Below, piece after piece: positions 41,734 to 51,097 of a stretch of DNA of 64,000 bases (positions within the stretch are counted from its first letter, which is position 1; the number at the start of each line of letters is the position of its first letter). The DNA lies in contig NZ_JAUCCU010000001.1 of the NCBI RefSeq assembly GCF_034675845.1, positions 2,232,001-2,296,000 on the forward strand, written 5' to 3'. Both the position numbers and the translations under genes were made by a program. This DNA is from Castellaniella sp. (GTDB taxonomy: Bacteria; Pseudomonadota; Gammaproteobacteria; Burkholderiales; Burkholderiaceae_B). The notes under the pieces were generated by a model. That model was not told the DNA's origin, searched no databases, and worked only from the letters and a program-made list of their open reading frames with translations.

Positions 41734-42543
41734 ATGCATATGCCATCTGTGGAACCGGTTTGGACAGACGAAGTGCTTGATTTTGCACAGGGCCTTGCGA
41801 GTCAGGCGCGTACCATTGCCCTGCGCTGGTTTCGCCATCAGCCGGATATCGAGCTCAAGGCGGATGACAGCCCCGTGACGGTGGCGGATCGGGGGGTCGA
41901 AGCGTTTTTGCGGGACGAAATTGCCAGACGCTACCCAAACCACGGCCTGCTGGGCGAGGAATTCGGCATGCAGGCGGGCGATGCCGAGGTCTTGTGGTCG
42001 ATCGATCCGATTGATGGCACCCGCAGCTTCATCACCGGCAATCCCTTGTGGGGCTGCTTGCTGGCGGTGCTGCACCAGCAGCAGCCTTTGATTGGCATTG
42101 TGGATATTCCCTACATGGCCGAGCGTTGGGTGGCGGTGCGTGGGCGCGGCTGCTGGCTCAATGGTGAGCGCTGCCGGACCAGCAAGACGACAGATCTGGC
42201 GCAGGCAGTGTTGCAATCCACGTCGCCGGACTTGTTTTCTGATGCGGATCTGCAAGCCTTCGAACACTTGAGCAAGGCGGTGCATTTGCGTCGTTTTGGA
42301 GGGGATTGCTATGCCTATGCCTTGTTGGTCAGTGGGTATGTGGATCTGGTGGTCGAGACACGCCTGATGCCTTATGACTATCTGCCCCTGATTCCCCTGA
42401 TCCAGGAGGCCGGAGGGGTCATCACGGATTGGCAAGGGCAGCCCCTTGGGCTTGGGTCGGATGGCCGGGTCGTCGCAGCGGCCAATGCCGTATTGCACCG
42501 ACAGGCATTGGCGCGGCTGACCGCCCAAGCTACAGGATGTTGA
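41734..42543 (+). CDS. Inositol monophosphatase-family phosphatase (HisN-like)
   Basis: 269 residues from ATG 41734 (AGGAG seven bases upstream). Metal-binding motifs of the family are present: GEEFG (about 75), DPIDGTRSFI (about 92-101) and the late YDYLPLIPLIQEAGG, where many homologues have WD. The sequence resembles histidinol-phosphatases of this family. It is divergent from the phosphonate-type transporter, which suggests dephosphorylation of an imported compound as an alternative. The 3' end overlaps the convergent M81 gene by 14 bases. Confidence 0.82.
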   Translation: MHMPSVEPVWTDEVLDFAQGLASQARTIALRWFRHQPDIELKADDSPVTVADRGVEAFLRDEIARRYPNHGLLGEEFGMQAGDAEVLWSIDPIDGTRSFITGNPLWGCLLAVLHQQQPLIGIVDIPYMAERWVAVRGRGCWLNGERCRTSKTTDLAQAVLQSTSPDLFSDADLQAFEHLSKAVHLRRFGGDCYAYALLVSGYVDLVVETRLMPYDYLPLIPLIQEAGGVITDWQGQPLGLGSDGRVVAAANAVLHRQALARLTAQATGC

Positions 42544-43999
42544 CCCCGGGGCGCAGTCGGGTATAGGGCAATGCATGCAGGTCGGCGGTATTCGCGCCAG
42601 GTGATTGAACCACCAGGATGTGGTCGGCCAGGGCGCCGAAATCTGCGCGAAAATGGACTGAGCTTTTCAGCACTAGAATCCGGTAATCGCGTGGGTCGGC
42701 CCCCAGGTGATGGAACATGGCCTGGTCAGCTGCTTGTTGCTTGCGGCTGGATACCAGGATTTCTAGATCAGTTCCCTGTACGCGCACGCGTGTCATCGGG
42801 CCCAGGTCCATCCGGCAGCCCAAGTAAAACGGTCCGGTGCCGGTCAATTGGCCGCTGCCCAGCGCCAGCACCTCGTAGGGGCCGGGCAGCGGCGGGCCCC
42901 CGGGGCTGCTGCGGCCACCCAGTGTCATGTTCAGGATGGCGCCCACGCCGGCCTGGTGGGCAGCCTGCGCGAAATCGGCATCACACAGCAAGGCCACTGC
43001 GGCATTCGAAATACCATGAGCCAGCAGGGCCTGCGCGATTCCCGTTGTATCGCCTGCCCCGCCGCCGCCCGGATTGTCTTGCGTATCCGCCAGGATATAA
43101 CGGGCTGCCGGGTGTGCGGCAGCGGCCTGCAGCGCTGCCTGCGGGGTATGCAGGTGTCCGCAGAAAGCAGACTGGTGCCGTCGGACCTGTGCCAGCAGCG
43201 CGTCTGCGCCTGCCTGGGCCAGTTCGGGGCTGATGGCGTAGGCCAGGACGGCAGGCCCGGATGCTGGCGTGTCGGAATTGGGGAAACCCGGGATGAACTG
43301 GACCTCGGGCCGATCAGGGGCTTCCAGGGCGCGTCCCTGGGCCATGATCTGCCCTGCGGGCTCGTCGCCCAGGGTGCTTTGCCAGGGCATCGAGACCAGG
43401 AAATCCAGCTTGTGCCATGCAGCGTGAAACACTTCGCCCGCCAGTATCCGTCGCAGCATTTGTGCGGCGCGGGCTCCTGTGGCGGCCATGTCTACATGCG
43501 GGTAGCTGTGATAAGCCACCATGGCCTGGGTCTGGTCGACCATGGCCTGGGTGATGATGGCATGAAAGTCCAGGGCCGCGACATAGGGCAGGTGGGGGCC
43601 GGTGATGGTGCGCAGTCGCTGCAGCAAGACGCCTTCGGCGTCGTCCAGGGTCTCGGTCACCATCGAACCGTGCAGGTCCAGAAACAGGGCATCCAGTGGG
43701 CCGGATAGTCGCAACAGGGTTTCCAGGCGTGCAACGATGTGCTCAAAGGCCGTGTCGGATACGGGGCCGGACGGGTTGGCCGAGCACCAGAGCAGTGGCA
43801 CCAGCTCGTGTCCGTCCGGTTGCATGGCTGCAATAAAGCCGCTGACCGCAAGATTCATGTCCTGGGTAGCGGCCAGCAGCGCCTGGCCTTCGACCAGGCC
43901 TGGCCAGGCGTCCGCTTCGATGAAGCGTTCCAACACCGTGGGGCCGGGCGCGAAGGTATTGGTTTCGTGCAGAAACCCCAGGATGCCGATGCGTGCCAT
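42530..43999 (-). CDS. M81 family (microcystinase C/MlrC-like) metallopeptidase
   Basis: 489 residues from ATG 43999, two bases after the upstream stop; the longer frame to 44536 is not coding. It has the N-terminal MARIGILGFLHETNTFAP block, the metal-site segments DLHGSM and ALDFHAIIT, SYPHVD, and the C-terminal MlrC domain (DTQDNPGGGGAGDTTG). M81 enzymes hydrolyse amide or peptide bonds of small molecules. It follows Fe-ADH, ALDH and a glutamine-synthetase-like gene, so it may cleave a gamma-glutamyl or other amide in that pathway; this is inference. Confidence 0.87.
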   Translation of the reverse strand: MARIGILGFLHETNTFAPGPTVLERFIEADAWPGLVEGQALLAATQDMNLAVSGFIAAMQPDGHELVPLLWCSANPSGPVSDTAFEHIVARLETLLRLSGPLDALFLDLHGSMVTETLDDAEGVLLQRLRTITGPHLPYVAALDFHAIITQAMVDQTQAMVAYHSYPHVDMAATGARAAQMLRRILAGEVFHAAWHKLDFLVSMPWQSTLGDEPAGQIMAQGRALEAPDRPEVQFIPGFPNSDTPASGPAVLAYAISPELAQAGADALLAQVRRHQSAFCGHLHTPQAALQAAAAHPAARYILADTQDNPGGGGAGDTTGIAQALLAHGISNAAVALLCDADFAQAAHQAGVGAILNMTLGGRSSPGGPPLPGPYEVLALGSGQLTGTGPFYLGCRMDLGPMTRVRVQGTDLEILVSSRKQQAADQAMFHHLGADPRDYRILVLKSSVHFRADFGALADHILVVQSPGANTADLHALPYTRLRPGVNIL

Positions 44000-44001
44000 G
44001 G

Positions 44002-45165
44002 CTATAGCTTCCCCTGGATGGCGTCGCTCAGGATGGCGTCGTATTGCGCCGGCGTGAAGGCGATGGGGTTGGTGGCAGCGGATCCGTCCTGCACCGCCAG
44101 AGCGCCGACCTTGCCGACTGCGTCGCCGGGGATGCCGATTTCCGTCAGGCTGTGGGGGATGTGGATGGATTCCCTGAGGGCCAGAACCCAGTCCAGGGTA
44201 GCGCTGAAGCTGGGTTTTTCCAGCCCCAGATAGCGGGCCAACCTGGTCATGGTGTCGGAAATCACCGACTCGTTGGCCTTCAGGACATAGGGCATCAGGA
44301 TAGCGTTCAACATCCCGTGGTGCGCATCGTATAGCGCCCCTAATGGATGAGCCAGGGCATGCATGGCACCCAGGCCCCTCTGGAATGCGGTGGCCCCCAT
44401 GCTGGAGGCCACCAGCATGTGGTGCCGGGCTTCCAGGTCGGCACCATTGTCTACGGCGCGTTTCAGGTATGCATGCACCAATCGGCTGCCCTCCATGCCG
44501 ATGCCGACGGCCATGGGGTGATGCATCGGAGAACAAAGGGCTTCCAGGTTATGCGACAGGGCATCCATGCCGGTGGCGGCGGTCAGCCGGGCGGGCAGGG
44601 CTGTAGTCAGCTCGGCATCCAGGATGACGACGGCAGGCAGCATGTGGGCATGAAAAATAATGCGTTTGACATGGGCTTCGTCGTCGGTGATAACCGACGC
44701 CCGGCCTACCTCAGAGCCCGTGCCTGCCGTGGTGGGGACCGCCACGACCGGGGCCATGCCGCTGGTCTTCACGCGGGTGTAGTTGTCGCCGATGTCCTCG
44801 AAGTCCCACAGTGGCCGGTCTTGTCCGACCATCAGGGCGATGGCTTTGGCGGCGTCCAGGGCCGAGCCGCCCCCGAAGGCGATCACGCCGTCGTGGCTAC
44901 CCTGGTGAAAGGCAGCAACCCCGTCAACCACGTTCTGGCCGGTGGGGTTGCCCTTGATGTGGGCAAAAAGCCCGCAGTTCAGCCCTGCGTCCTGGCAGGC
45001 CTGGACCGCATCTGCAACGATTGACAGGCTGGCCAGCCCCGGGTCGGTGATCAGCAGGGGGCGGCGCATGCCCAGGTTTTTGCAGTGCTCGGGCAGTTCC
45101 CGGATGCGTCCGGGCCCGGCCTTGATGGCGGTTGGGTAGTTCCAGTTGACAGTCAGATTGGTCAT
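44002..45165 (-). CDS. Iron-containing alcohol dehydrogenase
   Basis: 387 residues of the group III Fe-ADH family. The nucleotide-binding GGGSALDAAKAIA and PTTAGTGSE motifs are present. Metal ligands are expected in the GMDALSHNLEA segment and in HALAHPLGALYDAHHG, both intact. It oxidises an alcohol or reduces an aldehyde with NAD(P). It is 12 bases downstream of the aldehyde dehydrogenase gene, so the two probably act in sequence (alcohol to aldehyde to acid). Confidence 0.92.
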   Translation of the reverse strand: MTNLTVNWNYPTAIKAGPGRIRELPEHCKNLGMRRPLLITDPGLASLSIVADAVQACQDAGLNCGLFAHIKGNPTGQNVVDGVAAFHQGSHDGVIAFGGGSALDAAKAIALMVGQDRPLWDFEDIGDNYTRVKTSGMAPVVAVPTTAGTGSEVGRASVITDDEAHVKRIIFHAHMLPAVVILDAELTTALPARLTAATGMDALSHNLEALCSPMHHPMAVGIGMEGSRLVHAYLKRAVDNGADLEARHHMLVASSMGATAFQRGLGAMHALAHPLGALYDAHHGMLNAILMPYVLKANESVISDTMTRLARYLGLEKPSFSATLDWVLALRESIHIPHSLTEIGIPGDAVGKVGALAVQDGSAATNPIAFTPAQYDAILSDAIQGKL

Positions 45166-45177
45166 GACGCAGGTCTC

Positions 45178-46563
45178 CTACAGGGCGCGGAAGTGGTAGG
45201 ACTTCACGCGGGTCAACATGTGATATCCATAGATGGAAAGAGAAATTCCGTGGCCGGTATTCTTGACGCCGGTCCAGGCCAGCGCCGGGTCCAGGTAGTC
45301 GCAGCGATTCATGAAGACCGTGCCGGTCTGCAGTTGTTGTCCCAGATGTCGGGCAGCATCCATGTCCTGAGTAAAGATAGCGGCGGTCAGGCCGTAGCGG
45401 CAGTCGTTCATCAGGTCCAGGGCCTGCTGATCCGTCGAGACCGGCATGATGCTGACGACCGGGCCGAAGCATTCTTCGTTCATGACCGGCATGTCGTGGT
45501 TCACCTGGGTCAGGATGCTGGGGGCCAGGTAGGTGCTGCCGGGCCGCGCCATGCCAAAATGTTCCGGATTGATGCAGTTGCGTGCGCCCAGGCTGATGGA
45601 TTGCTGGATCGCGCCGCGGATCTCCTCGGCAGCGCGCTGGCGCACCACCGGTCCCAGGTTGGTATGCGGGTCCAGCGGATCGCCCAGCCGGTATTGTTCC
45701 GTCAGGGCGACGGCCTGATCGACGAATGCCTGATAGCGCGACTGATCGACATAAATCCGCTGGATGCCGCAGCAGGACTGCCCAGAATTGAAAAAGGCGC
45801 CGTCCACCAGGGTCTCGACAGCTTGATTGAGATCGGCATCGGCGCGGACATAGGCCGGGTCGTTGCCGCCCAGTTCCAGTCCGCGGCCGATAAATCGGCC
45901 CACGGAGGCTTCTTCGACTGCGGCGCCGCCCCGGACGGAGCCCGTGAAGGCCACATAGTCGATGGCTGGCGACTGGATCAGCTTGCGAATGGCTTCGTGG
46001 GTTGCATGGATGTACTGGAATAGCCCGGCGGGCAGGCCCGCATCGGTAAAGGCCTGCACCAGTTGTTCCGCGCATAGCGGGGTCTGGTCCGAGTGCTTCA
46101 GGATGACCGAGTTGCCAGCGGCCAGGGCCGGGATAATGCTGTTGACTGCCGTCAATAATGGGTAGTTCCAGGGGGCGATGGTCAGGACCACCCCGACGGG
46201 CTCGCGTTCGATGGCACGTTGCAAGTTGTCCTTGGCGGGCAGCGCCAGCGGGGCCAGGGCCTCTTGCGCCACCGACAGCATGTAACGTCCGCGTTCAGCA
46301 AAGCCACGCAGCTCGCCGGGGGCCTGGCTGATGGGGCGGCCCATTTGTTCGGTAATTGAACGGGCAAAGGTCTCGCTGCGCTCCAGGACGGTATGGATGG
46401 CTTTTTCCAGCAGTGCGATCCGTGCTGATAGCGGCTGGCGCGCCCAGTCGGTCTGGGCATGGCGGGCGGCGTGGCTGATCCGGTCCAGGTCGGCATCGGT
46501 GGCGTGTGGTCGCCGTAGGAGTTCTTGCCCATCGATGGGGCTGATGGTGATGAGTTCGCTCAT
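45178..46563 (-). CDS. Aldehyde dehydrogenase family protein
   Basis: 461 residues from ATG 46563; the ORF continues upstream without a start of merit. Family motifs are IAPWNYPLL, FTGSVRGG, LELGGNDP (general base Glu) and the nucleophile region NSGQSCCG. It oxidises an aldehyde to a carboxylate with NAD(P). It lies between the glutamine-synthetase-like gene (22-base gap) and Fe-ADH. In gamma-glutamylation pathways such an enzyme oxidises the gamma-glutamyl aldehyde intermediate. Confidence 0.92.
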   Translation of the reverse strand: MSELITISPIDGQELLRRPHATDADLDRISHAARHAQTDWARQPLSARIALLEKAIHTVLERSETFARSITEQMGRPISQAPGELRGFAERGRYMLSVAQEALAPLALPAKDNLQRAIEREPVGVVLTIAPWNYPLLTAVNSIIPALAAGNSVILKHSDQTPLCAEQLVQAFTDAGLPAGLFQYIHATHEAIRKLIQSPAIDYVAFTGSVRGGAAVEEASVGRFIGRGLELGGNDPAYVRADADLNQAVETLVDGAFFNSGQSCCGIQRIYVDQSRYQAFVDQAVALTEQYRLGDPLDPHTNLGPVVRQRAAEEIRGAIQQSISLGARNCINPEHFGMARPGSTYLAPSILTQVNHDMPVMNEECFGPVVSIMPVSTDQQALDLMNDCRYGLTAAIFTQDMDAARHLGQQLQTGTVFMNRCDYLDPALAWTGVKNTGHGISLSIYGYHMLTRVKSYHFRAL

Positions 46564-46585
46564 GGTGAACGGGTTTCCTGGTTGG

Positions 46586-47968
46586 TCAGATGATTTCGAA
46601 GTAGCGCTGGAGTTCCCAGTCGGTGACGTACTCGCGGAACTTGCGTTCTTCCCATTCCCGAGTGGCGACCATGTGATCGACGAAGGGGTCGCCGAATAAG
46701 GTGCGCGCCACCTGGGATTGGCGCAGGCGCTGGGCCGCATCCCAGAGCGTGCTTGGGAATTTGATCTCGTTGGGGAAGGTCTGGGTGTAGGCGTTCCCGG
46801 TGGTAAAAGTGGGCACCAGCTTTTGTTCGATGCCCATCAATCCAGAGCCCAGCGCTGCTGCCAGGGCGATATAGGGATTGGCATCGGCAGAACCAATCCG
46901 GACTTCGATCCGCTGCGCTTGTGGGCCGCCTGGGATGATGCGCAGCGCCGTCGTGCGGTTTTCTATGCCCAGGCTGGCTTCCAGCGGTGCCCAGTATCCG
47001 GGCACCAGGCGGGTATAGCTGTTGATGGTCTGGGCATACATGGCCATCAGTTCTGGCATATAGGCCTGTTGGCCTGCCGCAAACTGATGCTGCAGGAGGC
47101 TCATGTGGTGTTCTGCGTTGGCGTCGTGAAAGACATTGGCGCCGGTTTTTCGGTCGGTCAACGAGAGGTGAATATGACCGCTTTGGCCCGAATAATGATG
47201 AGACCATTTCGCCATGAAAGTTGCCATCAGGCCTTGTTGCTCGGCCAATGCCTTGGTGAAGGTCTTGAACAGCAGGCCTTTGTCGGCCGCATGCTCGATT
47301 CGGTCCACGGCCAGCGCGGCCTCCAGCACGCCGGGGCCGGTTTCTGTGTGCAGGCTTTCAATCGGGATGTCCATGTGCTCGCACAGGTCCATCAGTTCTT
47401 CGTAGAAATCAGCGTGTACCGTGCTGCGCAGCACCGAGTAGCCGAAGTTTCCAGGGGTCCAGTTTTTCAGGTTGCGGTATTGCTTTTCCCGGATGGAGTC
47501 CGGGGTCTCGTCGAACATGAAGAACTCATATTCCAGGGCTGCATGGGCGTCGAAACCGAGATCAGTTGCGCGGTCGATGATGCGATGCAGCAGCCGACGA
47601 GGACACACCTGGGCAGCCGCCCCATCCAGTTCGGCGATAAAAAACAACATGGCCTCGCCCTGGGCGTTGCGTTCCAGGGGCAGCCGTCGGCAGCTGCTGG
47701 GCACGATGCGAGCAGCCGCATCGGGGTAGGCGGTGTGCCAGCCGGTGAATGTGGTGTTGTCGTATAGATCGTCGTTGGAATCCCAGCCCATGACGACGTC
47801 GCAAAACGCAAAGCCGGATTTCAGCGCACTGATGAATTTATCCTTGCGCATGTACTTGCCACGGATCACGCCGTCAATGTCCGATAGCCCCAGCTTGATG
47901 TGCGAGAGGCTGCTTTGGGACACCAGGGCGATGGCGTCTTCAATAGTCTGGATGGTACGTTCTTGCAT
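46586..47968 (-). CDS. Glutamine synthetase-family gamma-glutamylamide ligase
   Basis: 460 residues, shorter than and distinct from GlnA. Catalytic GS-fold motifs are present: DIDGVIRGK, the metal-binding EYEFFMF, ETGPGVLEAAL, GQSGHIHLSL, NSYTRLVPGYWAP and EVRIGSADANPY. This pattern fits PuuA/IpuC/GlnT-type ligases, which join glutamate to polyamines, ethanolamine or alkylamines with ATP. It heads the GS-ALDH-ADH-M81 block, just below a TRAP transporter and an EutR-like regulator. An amine or amino-alcohol acceptor is inferred. Confidence 0.88.
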   Translation of the reverse strand: MQERTIQTIEDAIALVSQSSLSHIKLGLSDIDGVIRGKYMRKDKFISALKSGFAFCDVVMGWDSNDDLYDNTTFTGWHTAYPDAAARIVPSSCRRLPLERNAQGEAMLFFIAELDGAAAQVCPRRLLHRIIDRATDLGFDAHAALEYEFFMFDETPDSIREKQYRNLKNWTPGNFGYSVLRSTVHADFYEELMDLCEHMDIPIESLHTETGPGVLEAALAVDRIEHAADKGLLFKTFTKALAEQQGLMATFMAKWSHHYSGQSGHIHLSLTDRKTGANVFHDANAEHHMSLLQHQFAAGQQAYMPELMAMYAQTINSYTRLVPGYWAPLEASLGIENRTTALRIIPGGPQAQRIEVRIGSADANPYIALAAALGSGLMGIEQKLVPTFTTGNAYTQTFPNEIKFPSTLWDAAQRLRQSQVARTLFGDPFVDHMVATREWEERKFREYVTDWELQRYFEII

Positions 47969-47996
47969 ATTGCACCTTTGTGCCGCGTCGATGAAA

Positions 47997-48024
47997 CGGG
48001 GGGTGCTGTTTTGCGTGCCCCCCG
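47997..48024 (-). terminator. GC-rich hairpin after the TRAP binding-protein gene
   Basis: CGGGGGG (47997-48003) pairs with CCCCCCG (48018-48024), with three more pairs including G-U and an 8-base loop. On the minus strand TTTC follows. It lies between the TRAP binding-protein stop (48043) and the ligase start (47968), so it may set different expression levels for the two. Confidence 0.55.
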
Positions 48025-48042
48025 AGCCTGCCGATTAAATAA

Positions 48043-49089
48043 TCACGAGAACCGATAGGGTGGCCCCGCCTTGTCCATGACGCCCGAATATTGCTTCAGG
48101 ATGTCCACAACCTTGGCACTGCGTGGACTCTTGGCGGCGATTTCGTCCCAGAACTTATGCGCTTCGGTTTCCACGGCCTTCCATTCGGACTCGGGAATGG
48201 TGGTCAATTCCAGCTTGCCGCCCTGAGTGCGGTAGTGGGCTTCGCCCCACCAGTACCAGTGCTGGCGGTAATAGTGTGAACTGTCCATGGCCAGTTGGAA
48301 CAGCACCTTCAGGTGATCGGGCACGGCGTTCCATTTTTCGGTGTTGGCGATGTACGACCCGGCCCAGGCTCCCGAGACATTATTCGTCAGGTAGTATTTG
48401 GTCACATCTGCCCAGCCTACGGTATAGACCTCGGTGATGCCGGACCAGCACACACCATCCAGTTCGCCGGTTTGCAAGGCGACCTGCACGTCTTCATAGG
48501 GCAGGGTGACGGGCACCACCCCCAGGCGCGACAAGAATCGTCCACCGGTCGGGAAGGTGTACAGGCGCAGGCCTTTCAGGTCGTTCAGCGACTTGATCGG
48601 TTTGGTGGAGGCGATGTTGCAGGGGTCCCATGCGCCGGTGCCCAGCCAGGTCACGTTTTCAACCTGACTGTAGGCTTCTTTCCAGATATCGTTCAGGCCG
48701 TACCAGTTCCACAGGGCAGGCACATCCAGGCTGTAGCGGGAAGCCAGCGGAAAGTACGCGGCAAAGATAGCCACGTCCACCGGGGCGGCCATGGAGTCGT
48801 CATCGCTTTGGGCAGCATCGATGGTGCCCTTTTGCACTGCCCGGAACAGTTCGCCCTGGGGCACCAACTGATCGGCGGTATACAGTTCGATTTCCATCTC
48901 GCCATTGGCGGCCTTGTTGAAGGCGTCGATGGAGGGTTTGATGACATGCTCGGCCAGGGCTGGTCCGGCATAGGTCTGTAGCCGCCACTTGATGGGCGCC
49001 TGGGCGCGTACGATGGCTGGTGCCGCAATGGCGCTGGCCCCCAGGGCCGCGCCGCCCGCGAGTTTCAGGAATTCACGTCGTTGAGTCAT
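48043..49089 (-). CDS. TRAP transporter substrate-binding protein (DctP family, Tat-exported)
   Basis: 348 residues with a twin-arginine signal (QRREFLKLAGG, residues 3-13; cleavage near VRAQA). The mature protein belongs to the DctP-type TRAP binding proteins that carry organic acids and related solutes; the conserved basic residue region (LKGLRLYTFPTGGRFLSRLG) is present. Several Trp residues (DPCNIAS, VCWSG, HWYWWGEAH) hint at a bulky or aromatic ligand. It lies 77 bases below the large permease gene and belongs with DctM and DctQ. Confidence 0.9.
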   Translation of the reverse strand: MTQRREFLKLAGGAALGASAIAAPAIVRAQAPIKWRLQTYAGPALAEHVIKPSIDAFNKAANGEMEIELYTADQLVPQGELFRAVQKGTIDAAQSDDDSMAAPVDVAIFAAYFPLASRYSLDVPALWNWYGLNDIWKEAYSQVENVTWLGTGAWDPCNIASTKPIKSLNDLKGLRLYTFPTGGRFLSRLGVVPVTLPYEDVQVALQTGELDGVCWSGITEVYTVGWADVTKYYLTNNVSGAWAGSYIANTEKWNAVPDHLKVLFQLAMDSSHYYRQHWYWWGEAHYRTQGGKLELTTIPESEWKAVETEAHKFWDEIAAKSPRSAKVVDILKQYSGVMDKAGPPYRFS

Positions 49090-49166
49090 TGTCTCTGACC
49101 TCCGTTACTGGGTTGGGTGAGGCGCCGCGCCGCGTCACCTTATGTGCTGCTTCGCAGGCCGAGGGC

Positions 49167-50495
49167 CTAGCGAGCGCGGTTTGAATACATGTCGGGCAGC
49201 CACAGGGTGATCTCCGGGAAGATCATCAGGATGGCCAGGGTAATCATCATCAGAATGGCAAAAGGGACGATGGATTTATAAATGTCGATGATGGTGATTT
49301 CGGGGGGCGCCATGGCCCGCATCAGGAACAGGTTGTAGCCAAATGGCGGGATGATGTAGGCCAGCTGACACGTGACCGTGTACAGGATGCCGAACCAGAT
49401 CGGGCTGAAGCCCAGCGCCTTGACCAGCGGGATATACAGGGGCGCCACGATCACCAGCATGGCGGTATCGTCCAGGAACATCCCCAGCACGATGAAGGAC
49501 AGCATCATGATGATCAGGATGGTCCAGCGATCGAAACCCCACTCACTCAAGAATAGTTTTTCAATGGCCTTGATGGCGCCCAGTCCGTCGTATACCGCAC
49601 CGAAACAGAGGGCCGCCAGAATGATCCACATGAACATGCAGCTGACGCTAAGGGTCTGGCGCAGGCAGGATTCCATGATCTTGTGGTTCAGGCGGCCTTT
49701 CAGGGCGGCAGCCAGCGTGGCCAGCCCCGCCCCCAGGGCAGAGGTTTCCACCAGGCTGGTCACGCCGGTCATGAAGCAGCCCATCATGATGGCGAAGATC
49801 AAAATCGGCAGGATGCCTTCACCCAGCAAGCGCCATTTTTCCGGTTCCGCTGCCTGGCGTTCTTCCAGCGACAGCGGAGGACCAAGCTCCGGGTTCAGGC
49901 GGCAGCGGATGTAGATGTAAAGCGTGAACAGAGCGGCCATCAACAGCCCGGGCAAAATGCCGGCGATCCATAGCTGCAGCACGGGCTGACGGGCGATCAT
50001 GGCGTACAACACCAGCACGATGCTGGGTGGAATCAGGATGCCCAGGGAACTACCCGCCTGGATGACGCCGGTGACCATGACCTTGTCGTAGCCGCGCTTC
50101 ATCATCTGGGGCAGGGCGACGCTGGCACCGATTGCCATGCCGGCAACGCTCAGGCCGTTCATGGCAGAAATCAACACCATCAGGCCAATGGTGCCGATGC
50201 CCAGGCCGCCGGGCATGCCCCCCATCCAGACGTGGAACATGCGGTATAGCTTGGCGGCCAGGCCGGATTCCGACAGCATGAAGCCCATGAAGATGAACAG
50301 AGGCAGGGTCAGCAGGGCGTACCAGTTCAGCACGGTGAAGGTGGCGTTGAACGGCATTTCTATATCATTGCCGCCCCACAAAAAATAGGCCGAGGTCGCA
50401 CCGATGAAGCCGACGATGCCGTAGACGCGCTGCCCGGTGGTCATCAGCACCAGCAGCGATGAAAACATGGTGAGGGTGATCAGTTCGTGGCTCAT
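49167..50495 (-). CDS. TRAP transporter large permease (DctM family)
   Basis: 442 residues with about 12 hydrophobic helices. DctM features include the ISAMNGLSVAGMAIGASVALPQM re-entrant loop and GSSLGILIPPSIVLVLYAM. It forms the sodium-driven translocation subunit. Its start overlaps the end of the small permease by 4 bases. Length and motifs are normal. Confidence 0.93.
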   Translation of the reverse strand: MSHELITLTMFSSLLVLMTTGQRVYGIVGFIGATSAYFLWGGNDIEMPFNATFTVLNWYALLTLPLFIFMGFMLSESGLAAKLYRMFHVWMGGMPGGLGIGTIGLMVLISAMNGLSVAGMAIGASVALPQMMKRGYDKVMVTGVIQAGSSLGILIPPSIVLVLYAMIARQPVLQLWIAGILPGLLMAALFTLYIYIRCRLNPELGPPLSLEERQAAEPEKWRLLGEGILPILIFAIMMGCFMTGVTSLVETSALGAGLATLAAALKGRLNHKIMESCLRQTLSVSCMFMWIILAALCFGAVYDGLGAIKAIEKLFLSEWGFDRWTILIIMMLSFIVLGMFLDDTAMLVIVAPLYIPLVKALGFSPIWFGILYTVTCQLAYIIPPFGYNLFLMRAMAPPEITIIDIYKSIVPFAILMMITLAILMIFPEITLWLPDMYSNRAR

Positions 50496-51004
50496 TCGAT
50501 GGACTTCCCAATCGCAGTGGCCAGATCACGAAAAAAAGTGGCCAAGGTTTGCAACAGCATCATGAAGATGCCGAAGGTCATGATGATCTTGATGGGGGCC
50601 ATCGGAGGGGCCCAGGCGGTGTAGTTGCGTTGGTCGTTGACCAGGGCGTATTCCGAGCTGGAGATTCCGCCCAGCAGCAGGAACACCAGAAAAACCACCA
50701 CCAACCAGATCGTGACCATATCGACGCAGGCCCGGGTGCGGGCGCTCCAGCGGGAATACAGCAGGTCCATGCGCACGTGCGCATGGATTTGCATGGAATA
50801 GCCGCCGCCCAGCAGGTAGTAGGCGGATAACAGGAATTGGGCGCTTTCCATCATCCAGTTGAAATAGATGTCGAATGCCATGCGCATGAAGGCCGAATAT
50901 AAAAATCCGACCATCATGACCAGCACGAAGTACATGGAAAAACGCCCGATGACCCGGTTGATCCGGTCTACCCAGCGCACATAGAGCTTGATGACGTGTG
51001 GCAC
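50492..51004 (-). CDS. TRAP transporter small permease (DctQ family)
   Basis: 170 residues with four membrane helices. The start is GTG at 51004, supported by a strong AGGAGGA; no upstream ATG exists. The segment FNWMMESAQFLLSAYYLLGGGYSMQIHAHVRMDLLYSRWS is typical of DctQ; the pattern GGxxxxxxxHVRxD is visible. It is the first gene of the TRAP operon and lies just downstream of the 21-bp tandem repeat. Confidence 0.9.
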   Translation of the reverse strand: MPHVIKLYVRWVDRINRVIGRFSMYFVLVMMVGFLYSAFMRMAFDIYFNWMMESAQFLLSAYYLLGGGYSMQIHAHVRMDLLYSRWSARTRACVDMVTIWLVVVFLVFLLLGGISSSEYALVNDQRNYTAWAPPMAPIKIIMTFGIFMMLLQTLATFFRDLATAIGKSIE

Positions 51005-51097
51005 GCGCCTCCTCCTGAGACAGTCGGCTGCTTGGCCCCTGTCGTTTTCTGATGAGGTTTATGATTGCGTGCGCTGAGGGCTGTGCCTATCCAAAAA

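Noticed and set aside
43999..44536. N-terminal extension of the M81 gene
   Set aside because: The family start MARIGILGFLHETN is at 43999; the extension overlaps the Fe-ADH gene and shows no domain.
44924..46075. 383-residue Arg/Pro-rich minus-strand frame
   Set aside because: Shifted frame over the aldehyde and alcohol dehydrogenase genes.
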